Assembly (NCBI RefSeq): GCF_009910365.1
Contig: NZ_CP036423.1
Coordinates: 434,001 to 498,000 of the forward strand
Source: Aequoribacter fuscus
GTDB lineage: Bacteria; Pseudomonadota; Gammaproteobacteria; Pseudomonadales; Halieaceae
Direction of reading: 5' to 3'
DNA length: 64,000 nt
A program made the position numbers and the translations under genes. Shown piece by piece: positions 48,633 to 58,509 of this stretch. Positions within the stretch are counted from its first letter, which is position 1, and every line of letters begins with the position of its first letter. The notes beneath the pieces are model-generated. The model was not told the DNA's origin. It did not search any database and saw nothing but the letters and a program-made list of their open reading frames with translations.

Positions 48633-49892
48633 CTAACACCTTTCTCGTGGCAATATCACTGTCGTCAGCGTGCCGCCGTCTGCGGGTTGATGATGCAACA
48701 AACTGCCGCCGTGATTATTGATGGTCGCGTGAGTTAGCATCAGGCCAATACCAAGCCCCTTTTCTGAGTCTTGAATGACGGTTTTGCCGATCTGTGTGAG
48801 TATTTCGCTGGGAATGCCCGAGCCGTAATCGCGAATCGCGATCTGAATTTCCTTGCCGTAGCAGCTTAGGGTGACTTCAATAAGTTCGCTACCCGCCTCC
48901 AGCGCGTTGTTAAGCAAATTTTCGATGGCGGGGGCGAGTGTCTGATCTATCTTTATCGAGGCATCTTGGGACTGTTCATCGGTTTGCAGCGCAATGTGTG
49001 CTTCGGGTCGTTTATTTTTCCACTGTGCGATAACACCCTCGAGCCAAGGTTTGGCGAGCTGGCTTGACTGCACTCTGAGTTTGTCGATTTCTGCTCGACT
49101 GGCAAGTTTTCGCGTGATCTGTCCGCATTGGTCTAGTCGTTCTTCCATTGCGTTGAGTAGGCTTTCGACTTCGGGCGTATTACCACACAGGTGTTTAAGT
49201 TCGTCTGCATACAGACTGAGCGTATTTAATGGGGTGCCCAGTTCATGCGCGGTGGTCGCGGCCATGGTGGCAATCGCATGGATTTGCTCGTTGCGTAAAT
49301 TGTTTTCGCGTAACTCGGCGGCTCTTTTCTCACGTTGACGCATAGCATGGGCCATACGGCTGACTACGAGCACAACAAGGGCTGCGCTAAACGCAAAGTT
49401 GAACCACATGCCTAAAATGTGCGTGTTGCCCGCGGGGCCATGCACATTTGTGTGGCTCATGGCTGGCGACAGGGGGCTAAAGGGTAGGTGGTAATGGAGC
49501 AGCAGGGTATACGCCAGTAACGCTGCGAGCGCCATGACTGCTGTGAATTTTTGATGCAGCACAGCGGCGCTAATAATGACGGGTACAAGCAAATAAGAGA
49601 TGAACGGGTTGTTGGCTCCCCCTGTAAGATACATCAAAAAGCTCCACCCTAAAATGTCGACGGCGATTTGTTGTGACAGCTGCAAATCGGTGACCGCCTG
49701 CTTTTCGCGGAAGTACCAGGCACTAATCGCAGTGATGGTAGCGAGTACAACGAGCGCTGTTGTGCTTTCGGTAATGACATCGGAGTCGGACGTGGTCGTG
49801 GCGAGATAGAGCAGCCCCACAGCAAAAGCCGCTAGTGCTAGTGCTCTGACAATAAAAAGCTGATTTAGGTGAACTTTGGACAGATGAGGCAT
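48633..49892 (-). CDS. RegB/PrrB/RoxS-type redox sensor histidine kinase
   Basis: A 419-residue membrane kinase with about six helices. The quinone-site heptapeptide GGANNPF (91-97) and the H-box TTAHELGTPLNTL (H216) mark the RegB family. C256 lies exactly 40 residues after the H-box His, as RegB C265 does after H225, so the redox-active cysteine is conserved. The catalytic domain shows LLNNALEAGSE, RDYGSGIP and GLGIGLMLTHATINNHGG. The ATG at 49892 (MPHLSKV) follows GGAG by 6 nt. Confidence 0.94.
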   Translation of the reverse strand: MPHLSKVHLNQLFIVRALALAAFAVGLLYLATTTSDSDVITESTTALVVLATITAISAWYFREKQAVTDLQLSQQIAVDILGWSFLMYLTGGANNPFISYLLVPVIISAAVLHQKFTAVMALAALLAYTLLLHYHLPFSPLSPAMSHTNVHGPAGNTHILGMWFNFAFSAALVVLVVSRMAHAMRQREKRAAELRENNLRNEQIHAIATMAATTAHELGTPLNTLSLYADELKHLCGNTPEVESLLNAMEERLDQCGQITRKLASRAEIDKLRVQSSQLAKPWLEGVIAQWKNKRPEAHIALQTDEQSQDASIKIDQTLAPAIENLLNNALEAGSELIEVTLSCYGKEIQIAIRDYGSGIPSEILTQIGKTVIQDSEKGLGIGLMLTHATINNHGGSLLHHQPADGGTLTTVILPRERC

Positions 49893-50098
49893 ATTGATCT
49901 CCGATGCGGTCAAGTATACCGATAGAACCTCGCAATGCGCTATGTGTCTGTTGGCTTAGAGCATAGGGAAAAGGAGCTCGCTGAAATGTCTAAAAGTAGC
50001 GTCTTGTCGAGGCCTGAGCTAACGGTTGTTGTGTAAGTGGCCGACATCGGCGAAAATTGCGCCCCTCAAATGCACAGTCACAAGACGATACCCTAACT

Positions 50099-51682
50099 AT
50101 GTCTGATAACTACCTGCCGGCCTCGGCCTCTAATCGACGAACTTTCGCGATTATCTCGCACCCCGACGCGGGTAAGACGACTATTACCGAGAAGCTGCTG
50201 CTGTTGGGTAGCGCAATACAAGTGGCGGGCTCGGTCAAAGGTAAGCGTGGGCCACATGCGACCTCCGATTGGATGACCATGGAGCAAGAGCGCGGTATTT
50301 CAGTGACCTCGTCGGTGATGCAGTTCCCCTACCATGAGCGCACGGTGAATTTGCTGGATACGCCGGGACACGAAGATTTTTCGGAAGATACCTACCGCAC
50401 GTTGACAGCGGTCGATTCAGCTCTCATGGTCATTGATGGCGCCAAGGGCGTAGAGGATCGCACCATTAAATTAATGAATGTGTGCCGCTTGCGCGATACG
50501 CCGATTTTTAGCTTTGTGAATAAGCTCGATCGCGATATTCGAGACCCTATCGAATTGCTCGACGAGATTGAGGATGTGCTTGATATTCAGGGTGCACCTA
50601 TCAACTGGCCGATCGGTATGGGGCGTCATTTCAAGGGCGTATACAATTTATACACCGATACCATTCACTGCTTTAAACAGGGTCACGGTCACACCTTGCA
50701 CCCCGATGAGCGCATTCAGGGTTTGGATTCAGATGCCGCGCGTACTTTGCTAGATGACGAGTACGACGATTTTGTGGACACGATAGATCTGGTCAGAGGC
50801 GCTAGCCACGAATTTTCTCTGGAAGAATTTTTGGCTGGCCGCTTAAGTCCCGTTTACTTTGGCACCGCACTTGCCAACTTTGGTGTGCGCGAAATGCTCG
50901 ATGATTTTGTCGAGTGGGCACCGAAACCTCAAGCCCGTGAGACGACAGTGCGCACAGTCGCTGCGGAAGAGTCAGACTTCTCTGGGTTCGTATTTAAAAT
51001 CCAGGCAAATATGGATCCAAAGCATCGAGACCGTATCGCCTTTTTGCGGGTTTGTTCTGGGCAGTACACCAAGGGTATGAAAATGCACCACGTGCGGTTG
51101 GGCAAGGAACTCCGTATTGCTGACGCAGTGAGCTTCAAGGCTGGTGATCGTGTTTTAGTTGAACAGGCCTGCGCGGGCGACATTATTGGTTTGCATAACC
51201 ACGGCACCATTCAGTTGGGTGATACATTTACGGCGGGCGAATCGCTGCAGTTTACGGGTATTCCTCATTTCGCACCGGAGCTTTTCCGACGCATTCGATT
51301 GAAAGACCCGATGAAAGCCAAACAGCTGCAAAAGGGTTTACAGCAGTTGTCTGAGGAGGGCTCGACCCAGGTGTTTTCGCCTTTGCGATCCTCTGATTTG
51401 ATTGTGGGCGCGGTGGGGCAATTGCAGTTTGACGTGGTTGCGTATCGTCTGAAAGACGAATACAAAGTTGAAGCGATCTACGAGCCGGTCAGCGTCTACA
51501 CAGCGCGCTGGGTAGACGCGAAGGACCCAAGGAAACTGGAAGAGTTTCGTAAAAAGGCAGAAGAGCATTTGTCCGTTGATGGGGGCGGGCACTTGACCTA
51601 CCTTGCCCCTACTCGTGTGAACTTAAATCTGATGCAAGAACGCTACCCGGATATCGTATTTCGCGCGACACGCGAGCATTAA
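50099..51682 (+). CDS. prfC: Peptide chain release factor 3
   Basis: A 527-residue RF3, a GTPase that ejects RF1/RF2 after peptide release. The G domain shows SHPDAGKTT (P-loop), the switch I segment [29 protein letters not shown] and NKLDRD; domains II/III follow. I chose the ATG at 50099 (MSDNYLPAS), giving the usual length; an ATG 42 bases upstream has no conserved content. The transcript ends at a hairpin inside the convergent peroxidase gene. Confidence 0.97.
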   Translation: MSDNYLPASASNRRTFAIISHPDAGKTTITEKLLLLGSAIQVAGSVKGKRGPHATSDWMTMEQERGISVTSSVMQFPYHERTVNLLDTPGHEDFSEDTYRTLTAVDSALMVIDGAKGVEDRTIKLMNVCRLRDTPIFSFVNKLDRDIRDPIELLDEIEDVLDIQGAPINWPIGMGRHFKGVYNLYTDTIHCFKQGHGHTLHPDERIQGLDSDAARTLLDDEYDDFVDTIDLVRGASHEFSLEEFLAGRLSPVYFGTALANFGVREMLDDFVEWAPKPQARETTVRTVAAEESDFSGFVFKIQANMDPKHRDRIAFLRVCSGQYTKGMKMHHVRLGKELRIADAVSFKAGDRVLVEQACAGDIIGLHNHGTIQLGDTFTAGESLQFTGIPHFAPELFRRIRLKDPMKAKQLQKGLQQLSEEGSTQVFSPLRSSDLIVGAVGQLQFDVVAYRLKDEYKVEAIYEPVSVYTARWVDAKDPRKLEEFRKKAEEHLSVDGGGHLTYLAPTRVNLNLMQERYPDIVFRATREH

Positions 51683-51694
51683 AGCCCATTGGCT

Positions 51695-51717
51695 GCCCTA
51701 GCTCGCTAGGGCTTTTT
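51695..51717 (+). terminator. prfC terminator overlapping the peroxidase gene
   Basis: GCCCTAG (51695-51701) pairs with CTAGGGC (51706-51712) around CTCG, followed by TTTTT (51713-51717). Most of it is inside the final codons and stop of the opposite-strand peroxidase gene (51698-52180). Confidence 0.85.
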
Positions 51718-52180
51718 CAATATCCTGCTCCAGCGCTTCGGGCTTGGTTAACGGCGCATAACGCCCAATGACTTCACCGTTACGGCCGATCAAAAACTTG
51801 GTAAAGTTCCATTTGATTCTGCTGGTGCCAAGAGCGCCCTTAGCTTCTTTTTTGAGATAATCGAATAGTGGGTGCGCACCAGAGCCATTGACGTCAATTT
51901 TTTGATGCATAGGAAAGCTAACGCCATAATTTTTGACGCAGAAATCTAAAATCTGATCGTTGCTGCCCGGGTCTTGGCCGCCAAATTGATTACACGGAAA
52001 CCCTAAAATCACTAAGCCTCGCTCTTGATACTTCTGGTATAAAGACTCCAGACCCTCGAACTGTGGTGTAAAGCCACACTTGCTCGCGGTGTTAGTAATG
52101 AGCAGCGCCTTGCCACGGTATTGCTCAAGTGCGACCTCCTGACCCTGCATGTCCTGAACTGTATAGTCGTAAATCGTCAT
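51698..52180 (-). CDS. Glutathione peroxidase-family peroxidase (thioredoxin-type)
   Basis: A 160-residue cysteine peroxidase. The peroxidatic C35 is in NTASKCGFTPQ; Q69, W124 and N125 complete the catalytic tetrad. C81 (DFCVKNYGVSFP) aligns with the resolving cysteine of yeast Gpx3, so it probably uses thioredoxin. Many such enzymes reduce lipid hydroperoxides. It is last in a tight run with a desaturase, an EEP hydrolase and a glutamine-synthetase-like gene (21, 17 and 4 bp gaps). Its 3' end holds the prfC terminator. Confidence 0.93.
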   Translation of the reverse strand: MTIYDYTVQDMQGQEVALEQYRGKALLITNTASKCGFTPQFEGLESLYQKYQERGLVILGFPCNQFGGQDPGSNDQILDFCVKNYGVSFPMHQKIDVNGSGAHPLFDYLKKEAKGALGTSRIKWNFTKFLIGRNGEVIGRYAPLTKPEALEQDIEKALAS

Positions 52181-52201
52181 GTCAACTCCTGTTCGCTATG
52201 G

Positions 52202-53392
52202 TTAAGCAGCTGCTAAAGATTGAGATTGCTCGAGTAATAACTGCACGCGGCGTTGCTGGTTGCGAAGATTAAGTTCCAGTAGTTTAAGTTGGTCGCGCAG
52301 TTGAGTCTGTTCCCATCGCTGTTGGAGTTGAGCTCGACGTTGCGTCCACACCTCGCCGAGTGCCTCTTTGTGCTTTTCATAGCGTTGAGATTGCAATTCC
52401 CGCCATTGTCTGACGGATTCGGAGAATGCGGCGTACTCATGCTCGAGCATTTCTCTGAGCGGGCAGTTATCGTGTTGGTCTAGTTGGCGCCGCGCTCGCT
52501 CAAACGTGGTATCCATGATGGCCCGTTGAATTTTGAAGTTATCAACGCGCACCAAATTCCAACATAAGCCCACCTTGCTTAAACCAAAAATAAGCCACTT
52601 AGTTGGGTCCCATTGCCACCAACGAATGCCGTTTCGATAGTCAGTTTGGAAAATGTGGTGATAGTTGTGGTAGCCCTCGCCGTAGGTCAAAAACGCTAAA
52701 AAGCCATTGTCGCGAGCGCTGTTGGCTTCAGTGTAGGGCCGTGTACCCCAGTAATGGGCGAGCGAATTTATAAAAAAGGTGACGTTGTGATTAACCACTA
52801 GACGCACTAAGCCAACGCTTATTAGCGTTCCCATGATATCGCCCAGTAATACACCAATACCGATGGGCAACGCGATGTTCATGAACGCCGTAATGGCTAC
52901 GTAGTGCTTGTGTTGCCACTGTAAGATAGGGTCTTGCAGGAGGTCTTTGATGTTCGAAAAGTCCTCCGTGTTGGTGGTGTAATCTCTCAGCATCCAGCCG
53001 ATGTGGCTAAACCAAAGACCTCTTCCGGCAGAGTAGGGGTCATGGTCATTATCGTCGACATGACGATGGTGACGGCGATGATCCGATGCCCACACGAACA
53101 CGCTATTTTGTAAGGCACCTGCCCCCCATACGGCAAACCAGAACCTCACAACGGGATGCGCTTGGTAGGCTTTATGGGCCCAGAGTCGATGGTAACCTGC
53201 CGTAATTCCTAGGCCGTTAAGATACAGAAACGCCAGAGCAATTAGCCACTGCGTGCCAGTAAAGCCCGCATACCAGGCCCACAACGGGGTGATCACTACA
53301 GCGAGGATGGGGAGGCCTATGAATAGCATGACCATTAGGGGGCGTATTTGGGGTTTATCACTCATAGATCGATTCGTACTCTTGTCTTGCAT
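52202..53392 (-). CDS. Membrane fatty-acid desaturase (acyl-CoA delta-9 type)
   Basis: A 396-residue di-iron desaturase, predicted in the inner membrane with four main helices. The three histidine boxes are HRLWAH, HRRHH and HNYHH. Residues about 300-396 form a charged, Gln/Arg/Glu-rich C-terminal extension, perhaps coiled coil, beyond the usual catalytic core. The oxygen-dependent route complements fabAB. An alternative ATG nine codons downstream (53365) is possible. Regulation by a TetR-type repressor is plausible, but no clear site was found here. Confidence 0.92.
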   Translation of the reverse strand: MQDKSTNRSMSDKPQIRPLMVMLFIGLPILAVVITPLWAWYAGFTGTQWLIALAFLYLNGLGITAGYHRLWAHKAYQAHPVVRFWFAVWGAGALQNSVFVWASDHRRHHRHVDDNDHDPYSAGRGLWFSHIGWMLRDYTTNTEDFSNIKDLLQDPILQWQHKHYVAITAFMNIALPIGIGVLLGDIMGTLISVGLVRLVVNHNVTFFINSLAHYWGTRPYTEANSARDNGFLAFLTYGEGYHNYHHIFQTDYRNGIRWWQWDPTKWLIFGLSKVGLCWNLVRVDNFKIQRAIMDTTFERARRQLDQHDNCPLREMLEHEYAAFSESVRQWRELQSQRYEKHKEALGEVWTQRRAQLQQRWEQTQLRDQLKLLELNLRNQQRRVQLLLEQSQSLAAA

Positions 53393-53409
53393 TGAGCGTA
53401 AAAGTGTAC

Positions 53410-54276
53410 CTATCTTTTTGGTAAAGGTCTTTCGATTTCCGTTGGGCGGCGAAAAGCCAATTCGGGGCTCGCGGCTTGGGTTGTGCGGATCGTCATCATT
53501 AGGGGGGTATGATCAGAGTGTTCGCTGTGTTCAGATTGTGCTGCGAGTACCTCCAAATTTTTTGTGAGTATGTGGTCTAGAGGGTACGAAAATGGTCGCA
53601 CGCGGTAGTCGGGGTCGAAGTTGGTTGCGATTAATTCGTGCCGTTGTATGAATCGCTGCAGGATTTCGGTTCGGGCCTTGGACCATGTGTTGAAATCGCC
53701 GGCCACCACAATAGGCCCAGTGTACTGATCTATCACGTCAGAGATCGCATCGAGTTGTTCCTGCAACTCTTGCGTGCCAAGGCTGAAGTTAATGGCATGA
53801 AGGTTCACTGCGAGCAAGATCTGGTCTGCGGTTCGCAGCGCACTGACCAAGGTGGCTTTTGGCGTGAGTAACCACGGTTCTTCGTGTTGCCAAGCGCAAC
53901 TCATTAGTGTCTCGAGGGTGGTGACGATGCCTACGCCTGAGCTCTCGTTGTCAAAGGTACGATAGCCGGGTGAAAAGGTATCGGTGGCATTCAGGGTCTT
54001 GGCGAAATCCCGTTGGATAGAGGCGATCGACTCTTGAGTCATAATGATTTGCGCAGGCGTTTCTTCCAGCCACGCGAGTGCGGAGGGTTCCGCGAATTTT
54101 TGAACGTTCCATACGAGCAACATGAGTGGCTCGGGCGACTTCGTTTTGTCTAAATTCCCGTACCCGGTTAGCTGATGAACTTGCTGTCGGCAGCTTGCAG
54201 GCGTGGTCGCCTCGATAGCATAGCTTTTGGCTGTAATCGCCAGAAGCAAGCATAGAGTGATGTGCGATAGTTTCAT
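53410..54276 (-). CDS. Periplasmic endonuclease/exonuclease/phosphatase (EEP) family protein
   Basis: A 288-residue protein with a signal peptide (about 1-20, ending AKSYA) and an EEP-fold core. The motifs are LVWNVQKF (Asn), IIMTQES (Glu), VNLHAIN (His), VAGDFNTWSK (Asp-Asn) and SDHTPLMM (Asp-His), so metal-dependent catalysis should be intact. Substrate could be DNA, a phospholipid head group or an inositol phosphate; export favours an envelope or nutrient role. It is 17 bp before the desaturase gene. Confidence 0.85.
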   Translation of the reverse strand: MKLSHITLCLLLAITAKSYAIEATTPASCRQQVHQLTGYGNLDKTKSPEPLMLLVWNVQKFAEPSALAWLEETPAQIIMTQESIASIQRDFAKTLNATDTFSPGYRTFDNESSGVGIVTTLETLMSCAWQHEEPWLLTPKATLVSALRTADQILLAVNLHAINFSLGTQELQEQLDAISDVIDQYTGPIVVAGDFNTWSKARTEILQRFIQRHELIATNFDPDYRVRPFSYPLDHILTKNLEVLAAQSEHSEHSDHTPLMMTIRTTQAASPELAFRRPTEIERPLPKR

Positions 54277-54280
54277 AGCA

Positions 54281-55621
54281 TCAGTATTGCAGGTAAGTTT
54301 GATACTCCATAGTACTAATATAGCGCCGAAATTCTAAAATTTCTTGTTCTTTTGTCAGAGCAATATGGCGCCTTAGCTCGGGGCTGAGGCCCTCAGCGAT
54401 AAAGCTCGACGCAGAAAAGATGTCGACCGCCTCGTGAATGTGGACTGGCAATGGATCGATAGTCTGTGCATAACCATCACCCCTTATCGGGGGAGGCGCG
54501 GTGAGTTTGTTGTTCAAGCCATCCCAAGCGGCCGCAAGCACGGCGGCCATGACTAAGTAGGGATTTGCCTCGGCGCCTGCCACGCGATGTTCAATGCGCC
54601 TCGATTTCGTTGCGCCGGTTGGAACACGCAATGCGACCGTGCGGTTTTCGTAGCCCCAGGCCGGGTAGGTTGGGGCGTGAACGCCGGGCTCCAAGCGCCG
54701 ATAACTGTTGATGTGAGGTGCAAAGATTAGGGTGCAATCGCGCATGTGCTTCAACATGCCCGCAATGGCGTGTTGCAAAAGTTCGGAGCCTTGTTCTTGG
54801 CCATTGTCAAATAGATTACGGTCATCGTTATCTAAAAGGCTCATGTGAATGTGCATGCCGTTACCGGATTCGCCGATGAAAGGCTTGGGCATGAAGGTTG
54901 CGACGAAGCCGTGCTTGCTCGCTACGCCCTTGACTAAGCGCCGCATTTGTAGGATCTGACGCGCTGCCAAAAGAGGGTCGGAATGATGCCGCATGTTGAT
55001 TTCGTATTGCGATGGTGCCGATTCTTTTACGACGCCATCAAACGGCAGTGACTGAATCTGGCAGGCTTGGCGAATATCATCGAGGAGAGCTTCGTGTTCG
55101 AGAAGTGAATCGATTCCGTACAGATTGCCGCCGATGGGGAGTTCGCCCGGTAATGTTTTACTGGTGTGGACCGGGCGTTGGTGATTGAGCGTCACCAAGC
55201 TAAATTCTAGCTCGCCAGCGACTACGGGATGCCAGCCCTGCGCGTGGTATTTGTTGACAATGGCTTGCAGGACTTGCCGAGGGTCTCCCATGTAGGGTGA
55301 ACCGTCTTGATTTAGCATGGTCAGTTGGCACTCGCCGTAGCGCTCGCCAGGTGACCAAGGCGTCGCTTGAAGGGAGCCCTCAACTGCAGCACACAAACCG
55401 TCTTCATCGCCTGATTCGAACACGAGCTCTTCGACGTCACGCCCCCAAACGTCCAAATTTAGGGCTGACTTGGGCAGCTTCGCATCGCCACTAAACAGTT
55501 TGTCGAGCTTCTGAACAGGCACCCATTTGCCCCGCATGATGCCGTTGCAGTCGGGCATGATTGCTTCAATGGTTGTGATGTTGGGGTAGGTTTTTAAAAA
55601 CCACTCGGTCTCTATGGTCAT
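54281..55621 (-). CDS. Glutamine-synthetase-family enzyme (gamma-glutamylpolyamine synthetase-like)
   Basis: A 446-residue GS-family protein. The beta-grasp (about 15-105) and catalytic barrel are complete; ELEFSL, NGMHIHMSL, the ATP-site KPFIGESGNGMH region and NRTVALRVPTGATKSRRIEHRVAGAEANPYL are visible. The overall pattern resembles PuuA (gamma-glutamylputrescine synthetase) and related enzymes more than GlnA, and the C-terminal adenylylation-type Tyr segment is not evident. No other polyamine gene is nearby, so the substrate is uncertain. It leads the desaturase-peroxidase run. Confidence 0.85.
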   Translation of the reverse strand: MTIETEWFLKTYPNITTIEAIMPDCNGIMRGKWVPVQKLDKLFSGDAKLPKSALNLDVWGRDVEELVFESGDEDGLCAAVEGSLQATPWSPGERYGECQLTMLNQDGSPYMGDPRQVLQAIVNKYHAQGWHPVVAGELEFSLVTLNHQRPVHTSKTLPGELPIGGNLYGIDSLLEHEALLDDIRQACQIQSLPFDGVVKESAPSQYEINMRHHSDPLLAARQILQMRRLVKGVASKHGFVATFMPKPFIGESGNGMHIHMSLLDNDDRNLFDNGQEQGSELLQHAIAGMLKHMRDCTLIFAPHINSYRRLEPGVHAPTYPAWGYENRTVALRVPTGATKSRRIEHRVAGAEANPYLVMAAVLAAAWDGLNNKLTAPPPIRGDGYAQTIDPLPVHIHEAVDIFSASSFIAEGLSPELRRHIALTKEQEILEFRRYISTMEYQTYLQY

Positions 55622-55742
55622 GCCTAAAATTTCTGCAAAACGATAGTGTCTCAGCTGAGCTGGGTGAATCGTAGAGGGATAATTGACCTGCGTGGGTTAG
55701 TTCGATGTTACTGGGTAGGTATCGACTTTCTGTACTGGGCAT
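55622..55742 (-). promoter_or_regulatory. Gap between luxR-type gene and the GS-like run
   Basis: A 121-bp gap likely to hold the promoter of the four-gene run. The palindrome CTCAGCTGAG (55650-55659) lies about 30 bp upstream of the GS-like ATG and may be an operator. I do not see a confident -35/-10 pair. Confidence 0.25.
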
Positions 55743-56576
55743 CTAGGCCATATAAATAGAGAGAGGGTCTTCACCTTTTGCCTCACCCACGCACGATAAA
55801 GACGCAATAAACAGGCTAAATAAATCCGCTTGGGAGTTGATGTCGAGTTTTTTATACAAATTTTTGCGGTGCCTTCGATAGGTTTCCAGCGCGATGCTGA
55901 GTCGTTCAGCGCCCACCTCAGCGCTGTAGCCCTTCAGCATGAGTTCGAGTACCTCGTGCTCGCGCGCTGACAATAGCGAGCTGCCAAAGGTCTTAAAAGC
56001 TTGGTCGATCTGATAGTCAATGCCGGGCTGAATCAGGTAGTCGATTGCGAACTGTTGGTTTCTGGCATGGGCTCGAATTAAGGCCGAAACCGTGGGCGCG
56101 AGAGAATACAGAAGTTGGTACTCACTATCTAAAAACTCACCTTGTTTTGGTAATCGCATGATGCTTAAGTTGATTACGCTACCGTCATCGAGTTTGCTTA
56201 AAAACACCAGCTCGTCGACGGTGCCGGTATCACCGTAATAGGTCTGGTAGTAAACGCTGTCTTTTAGATTTCCGCTGATGCGACCCAGACGGTAAATCGA
56301 GCCTTTCGGGTTGTCCATCGAGACCTGATAAAAGGGGTCCTCTCGGTACGGGCCCTCTAAATATTCGTCGATTTGCGCAGGGATCGCATGCTTCGGGATA
56401 TCGTGATAGACCACTTGGGGCGGCAGGTCTCTGTGGTACAACCAAACTTGTGGGTAAGACAAAGGAAGCATTTCGCGCAACGCTGCAATTAAGGCAGGGA
56501 AGAATTCGGCACTGCCCTGTGCGTCGACTGTCAGTGACAACGCTGTGTTCCAGCGCGTTATGGTTGATAGGTCCAT
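55743..56576 (-). CDS. LuxR-type transcriptional regulator
   Basis: A 277-residue regulator. Residues about 1-195 form a sensor-like domain with GAF-like character (FFPALIAALREML, VDELVFLSKLDDGSVINLSIMR), and the C-terminal 65 residues are a LuxR helix-turn-helix (LLSAREHEVLELMLKGYSAEVGAERLSIALETYRRHRKNLYKKLDI). Ligand unknown. It follows proS by 21 bp and precedes the GS-like gene by 121 bp, so it may control that run. No acyl-homoserine-lactone synthase is nearby. Confidence 0.85.
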   Translation of the reverse strand: MDLSTITRWNTALSLTVDAQGSAEFFPALIAALREMLPLSYPQVWLYHRDLPPQVVYHDIPKHAIPAQIDEYLEGPYREDPFYQVSMDNPKGSIYRLGRISGNLKDSVYYQTYYGDTGTVDELVFLSKLDDGSVINLSIMRLPKQGEFLDSEYQLLYSLAPTVSALIRAHARNQQFAIDYLIQPGIDYQIDQAFKTFGSSLLSAREHEVLELMLKGYSAEVGAERLSIALETYRRHRKNLYKKLDINSQADLFSLFIASLSCVGEAKGEDPLSIYMA

Positions 56577-56597
56577 GCGTGCTCCCCAAAGGGTCGT

Positions 56598-58313
56598 TTA
56601 AGCGAGGCCAAGCTTGCTCATTAACACGGTAAGCGTATCTGTCACCGCAATGTTCTCGGAGTCAGGGGCAGCGCGATGCTTATACTCCAATTGCCCTTCG
56701 GCAAGTGAGCGGTCTCCAATCACAATGCGATGTGGAATACCGATAAGCTCCATGTCAGCGAATTTGATGCCGGGTCGCTCGTTGCGATCATCTAGCAGCA
56801 CTTCAATCCCCGCGTCTGTGAGTTGGGCGTATAAAGTTTCGGCAGCTTGAGCAACGGCCTCTGACTTTTGCATATTCAAAGGTACGATGGCGACTTGATA
56901 TGGGGCCATTGCATCGGGCCAAATGATGCCTTTGTCGTCGTGGTTTTGTTCGATAGCGGCGGCAACAATTCGGCTAATACCAATGCCGTAGCAACCCATC
57001 GACAGGGTTTGCGCTTTGCCGTTGGCGTCCAAAACCTGAGCATTCATGGCTTCGGAGTATTTTTGTCCGAGTTGGAAAATGTGTCCGACTTCAATGCCGC
57101 GCTTAATTTCAAGGATCCCTTTCCCGTCGGGGCTGGGGTCGCCTTCGACGACTTCACGTAAATCAGCGATGTGGGCGGCGGTGACATCGCGCTCCCAATT
57201 CACCCCGGTCAGGTGATAATTGGGCTTGTTGGCGCCGCAGGCAAAATCGGCCAGCACCGCCGCGGCGCGGTCGACGACAACGGGTATAGACAGACCGACC
57301 GGACCAATAGAGCCAAAACCCGCACCACAGACTTTAATCGCGTCTTGTTCTTCAGCCATTCGTAATGGTGACGCGACTTGGGGAAGTTTTTCAGCTTTGA
57401 TCTCGTTTAAACGATGGTCGCCGCGCACGACGAGTGCAATCCAGTCGCCTTCTTGTGCTCCGGCGACTATTAATGTTTTGACGCTTTGTGCTGGGTCGAT
57501 CCCTTGTGTGGTCGCAAGGTCTTCAATCGTTTTGACTCCTGGGGTATGAAGCTCAGTCATGGGCTGGCTGGGTGCTGGCCGTTCAATGTTGGGTGCTACT
57601 GCCTCCGCAAGCTCGACATTCGCAGCAAAGTCGCTTTCGTTGCTAAACGCGATGTCGTCTTCACCCGAGTCAGCAAGCACATGAAACTCGTGCGAGTGGC
57701 TGCCGCCAATGCTCCCTGTGTCGGCCTCTACCGGGCGGTACATTAAACCTAAGCGATCGAATACATTGCTGTACGCGCGATGCATGACCCAGTAAGTCTC
57801 TTCCAGTGAGGCTTGGTCGATGTGGAACGAATAGGCGTCTTTCATGGTGAATTCGCGCGCTCGCATCACACCGAAGCGGGGGCGGATTTCGTCTCGAAAT
57901 TTGGTTTGGATTTGGTAAAAATTTAGCGGCAATTGCTTGTAGCTCGAGAGTTCATTTCGAGCGATGTCGGTAATCACCTCTTCATGGGTGGGGCCCAAGC
58001 AAAACTCACGCGTATGGCGGTCGTGCATGCGAAGTAGTTCGGGGCCATATTGCGCCCAGCGACCAGACTCCTGCCATAATTCGGCCGGTTGAACGACAGG
58101 CATGAGCAGTTCGATTGCCCCAGCGGCATCCATTTCTTCGCGAACAATACGTTCTACTTTGCGCAAGACCTTAAGGCCTAGAGGCATCCAGGTGTATAAG
58201 CCCGAAGCCAATTTTTTGATCATGCCGGCGCGCAGCATTAAGCGGTGGCTAATCACTTCGGCGTCTGCGGGTGTTTCTTTAAGCGTGGAAATTAGGGTTT
58301 GGCTCGTGCGCAT
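56598..58313 (-). CDS. proS: Prolyl-tRNA synthetase (bacterial type with editing domain)
   Basis: A 571-residue class II ProRS. The catalytic core shows the N-terminal [19 protein letters not shown], motif 2-region [14 protein letters not shown] and [26 protein letters not shown]; the INS editing domain (about 225-385) that clears Ala-tRNA follows, then GHIFQLG and [11 protein letters not shown] chose the ATG at 58313 (MRTSQTLI), behind GAGATC; an upstream start at 58391 adds 26 residues not typical of the family. Confidence 0.96.
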   Translation of the reverse strand: MRTSQTLISTLKETPADAEVISHRLMLRAGMIKKLASGLYTWMPLGLKVLRKVERIVREEMDAAGAIELLMPVVQPAELWQESGRWAQYGPELLRMHDRHTREFCLGPTHEEVITDIARNELSSYKQLPLNFYQIQTKFRDEIRPRFGVMRAREFTMKDAYSFHIDQASLEETYWVMHRAYSNVFDRLGLMYRPVEADTGSIGGSHSHEFHVLADSGEDDIAFSNESDFAANVELAEAVAPNIERPAPSQPMTELHTPGVKTIEDLATTQGIDPAQSVKTLIVAGAQEGDWIALVVRGDHRLNEIKAEKLPQVASPLRMAEEQDAIKVCGAGFGSIGPVGLSIPVVVDRAAAVLADFACGANKPNYHLTGVNWERDVTAAHIADLREVVEGDPSPDGKGILEIKRGIEVGHIFQLGQKYSEAMNAQVLDANGKAQTLSMGCYGIGISRIVAAAIEQNHDDKGIIWPDAMAPYQVAIVPLNMQKSEAVAQAAETLYAQLTDAGIEVLLDDRNERPGIKFADMELIGIPHRIVIGDRSLAEGQLEYKHRAAPDSENIAVTDTLTVLMSKLGLA

Positions 58314-58509
58314 AGTGATCTCATGACCTAATAAAAAATAATCTGAAAGTGTAAGCCTTGCAATGCAGACCGTACAGCCCCATATCGGCAAGACACGGCA
58401 ATTTACCCCAGTAAATCGGCTTCTTAGCTTGGACTTGGGGTGCTCGTGGGTTAGAATTTCGCGCCGAATTTTCGGTTTGGCTTAATCATGCGTGAGAAGA
58501 GGATTATTC

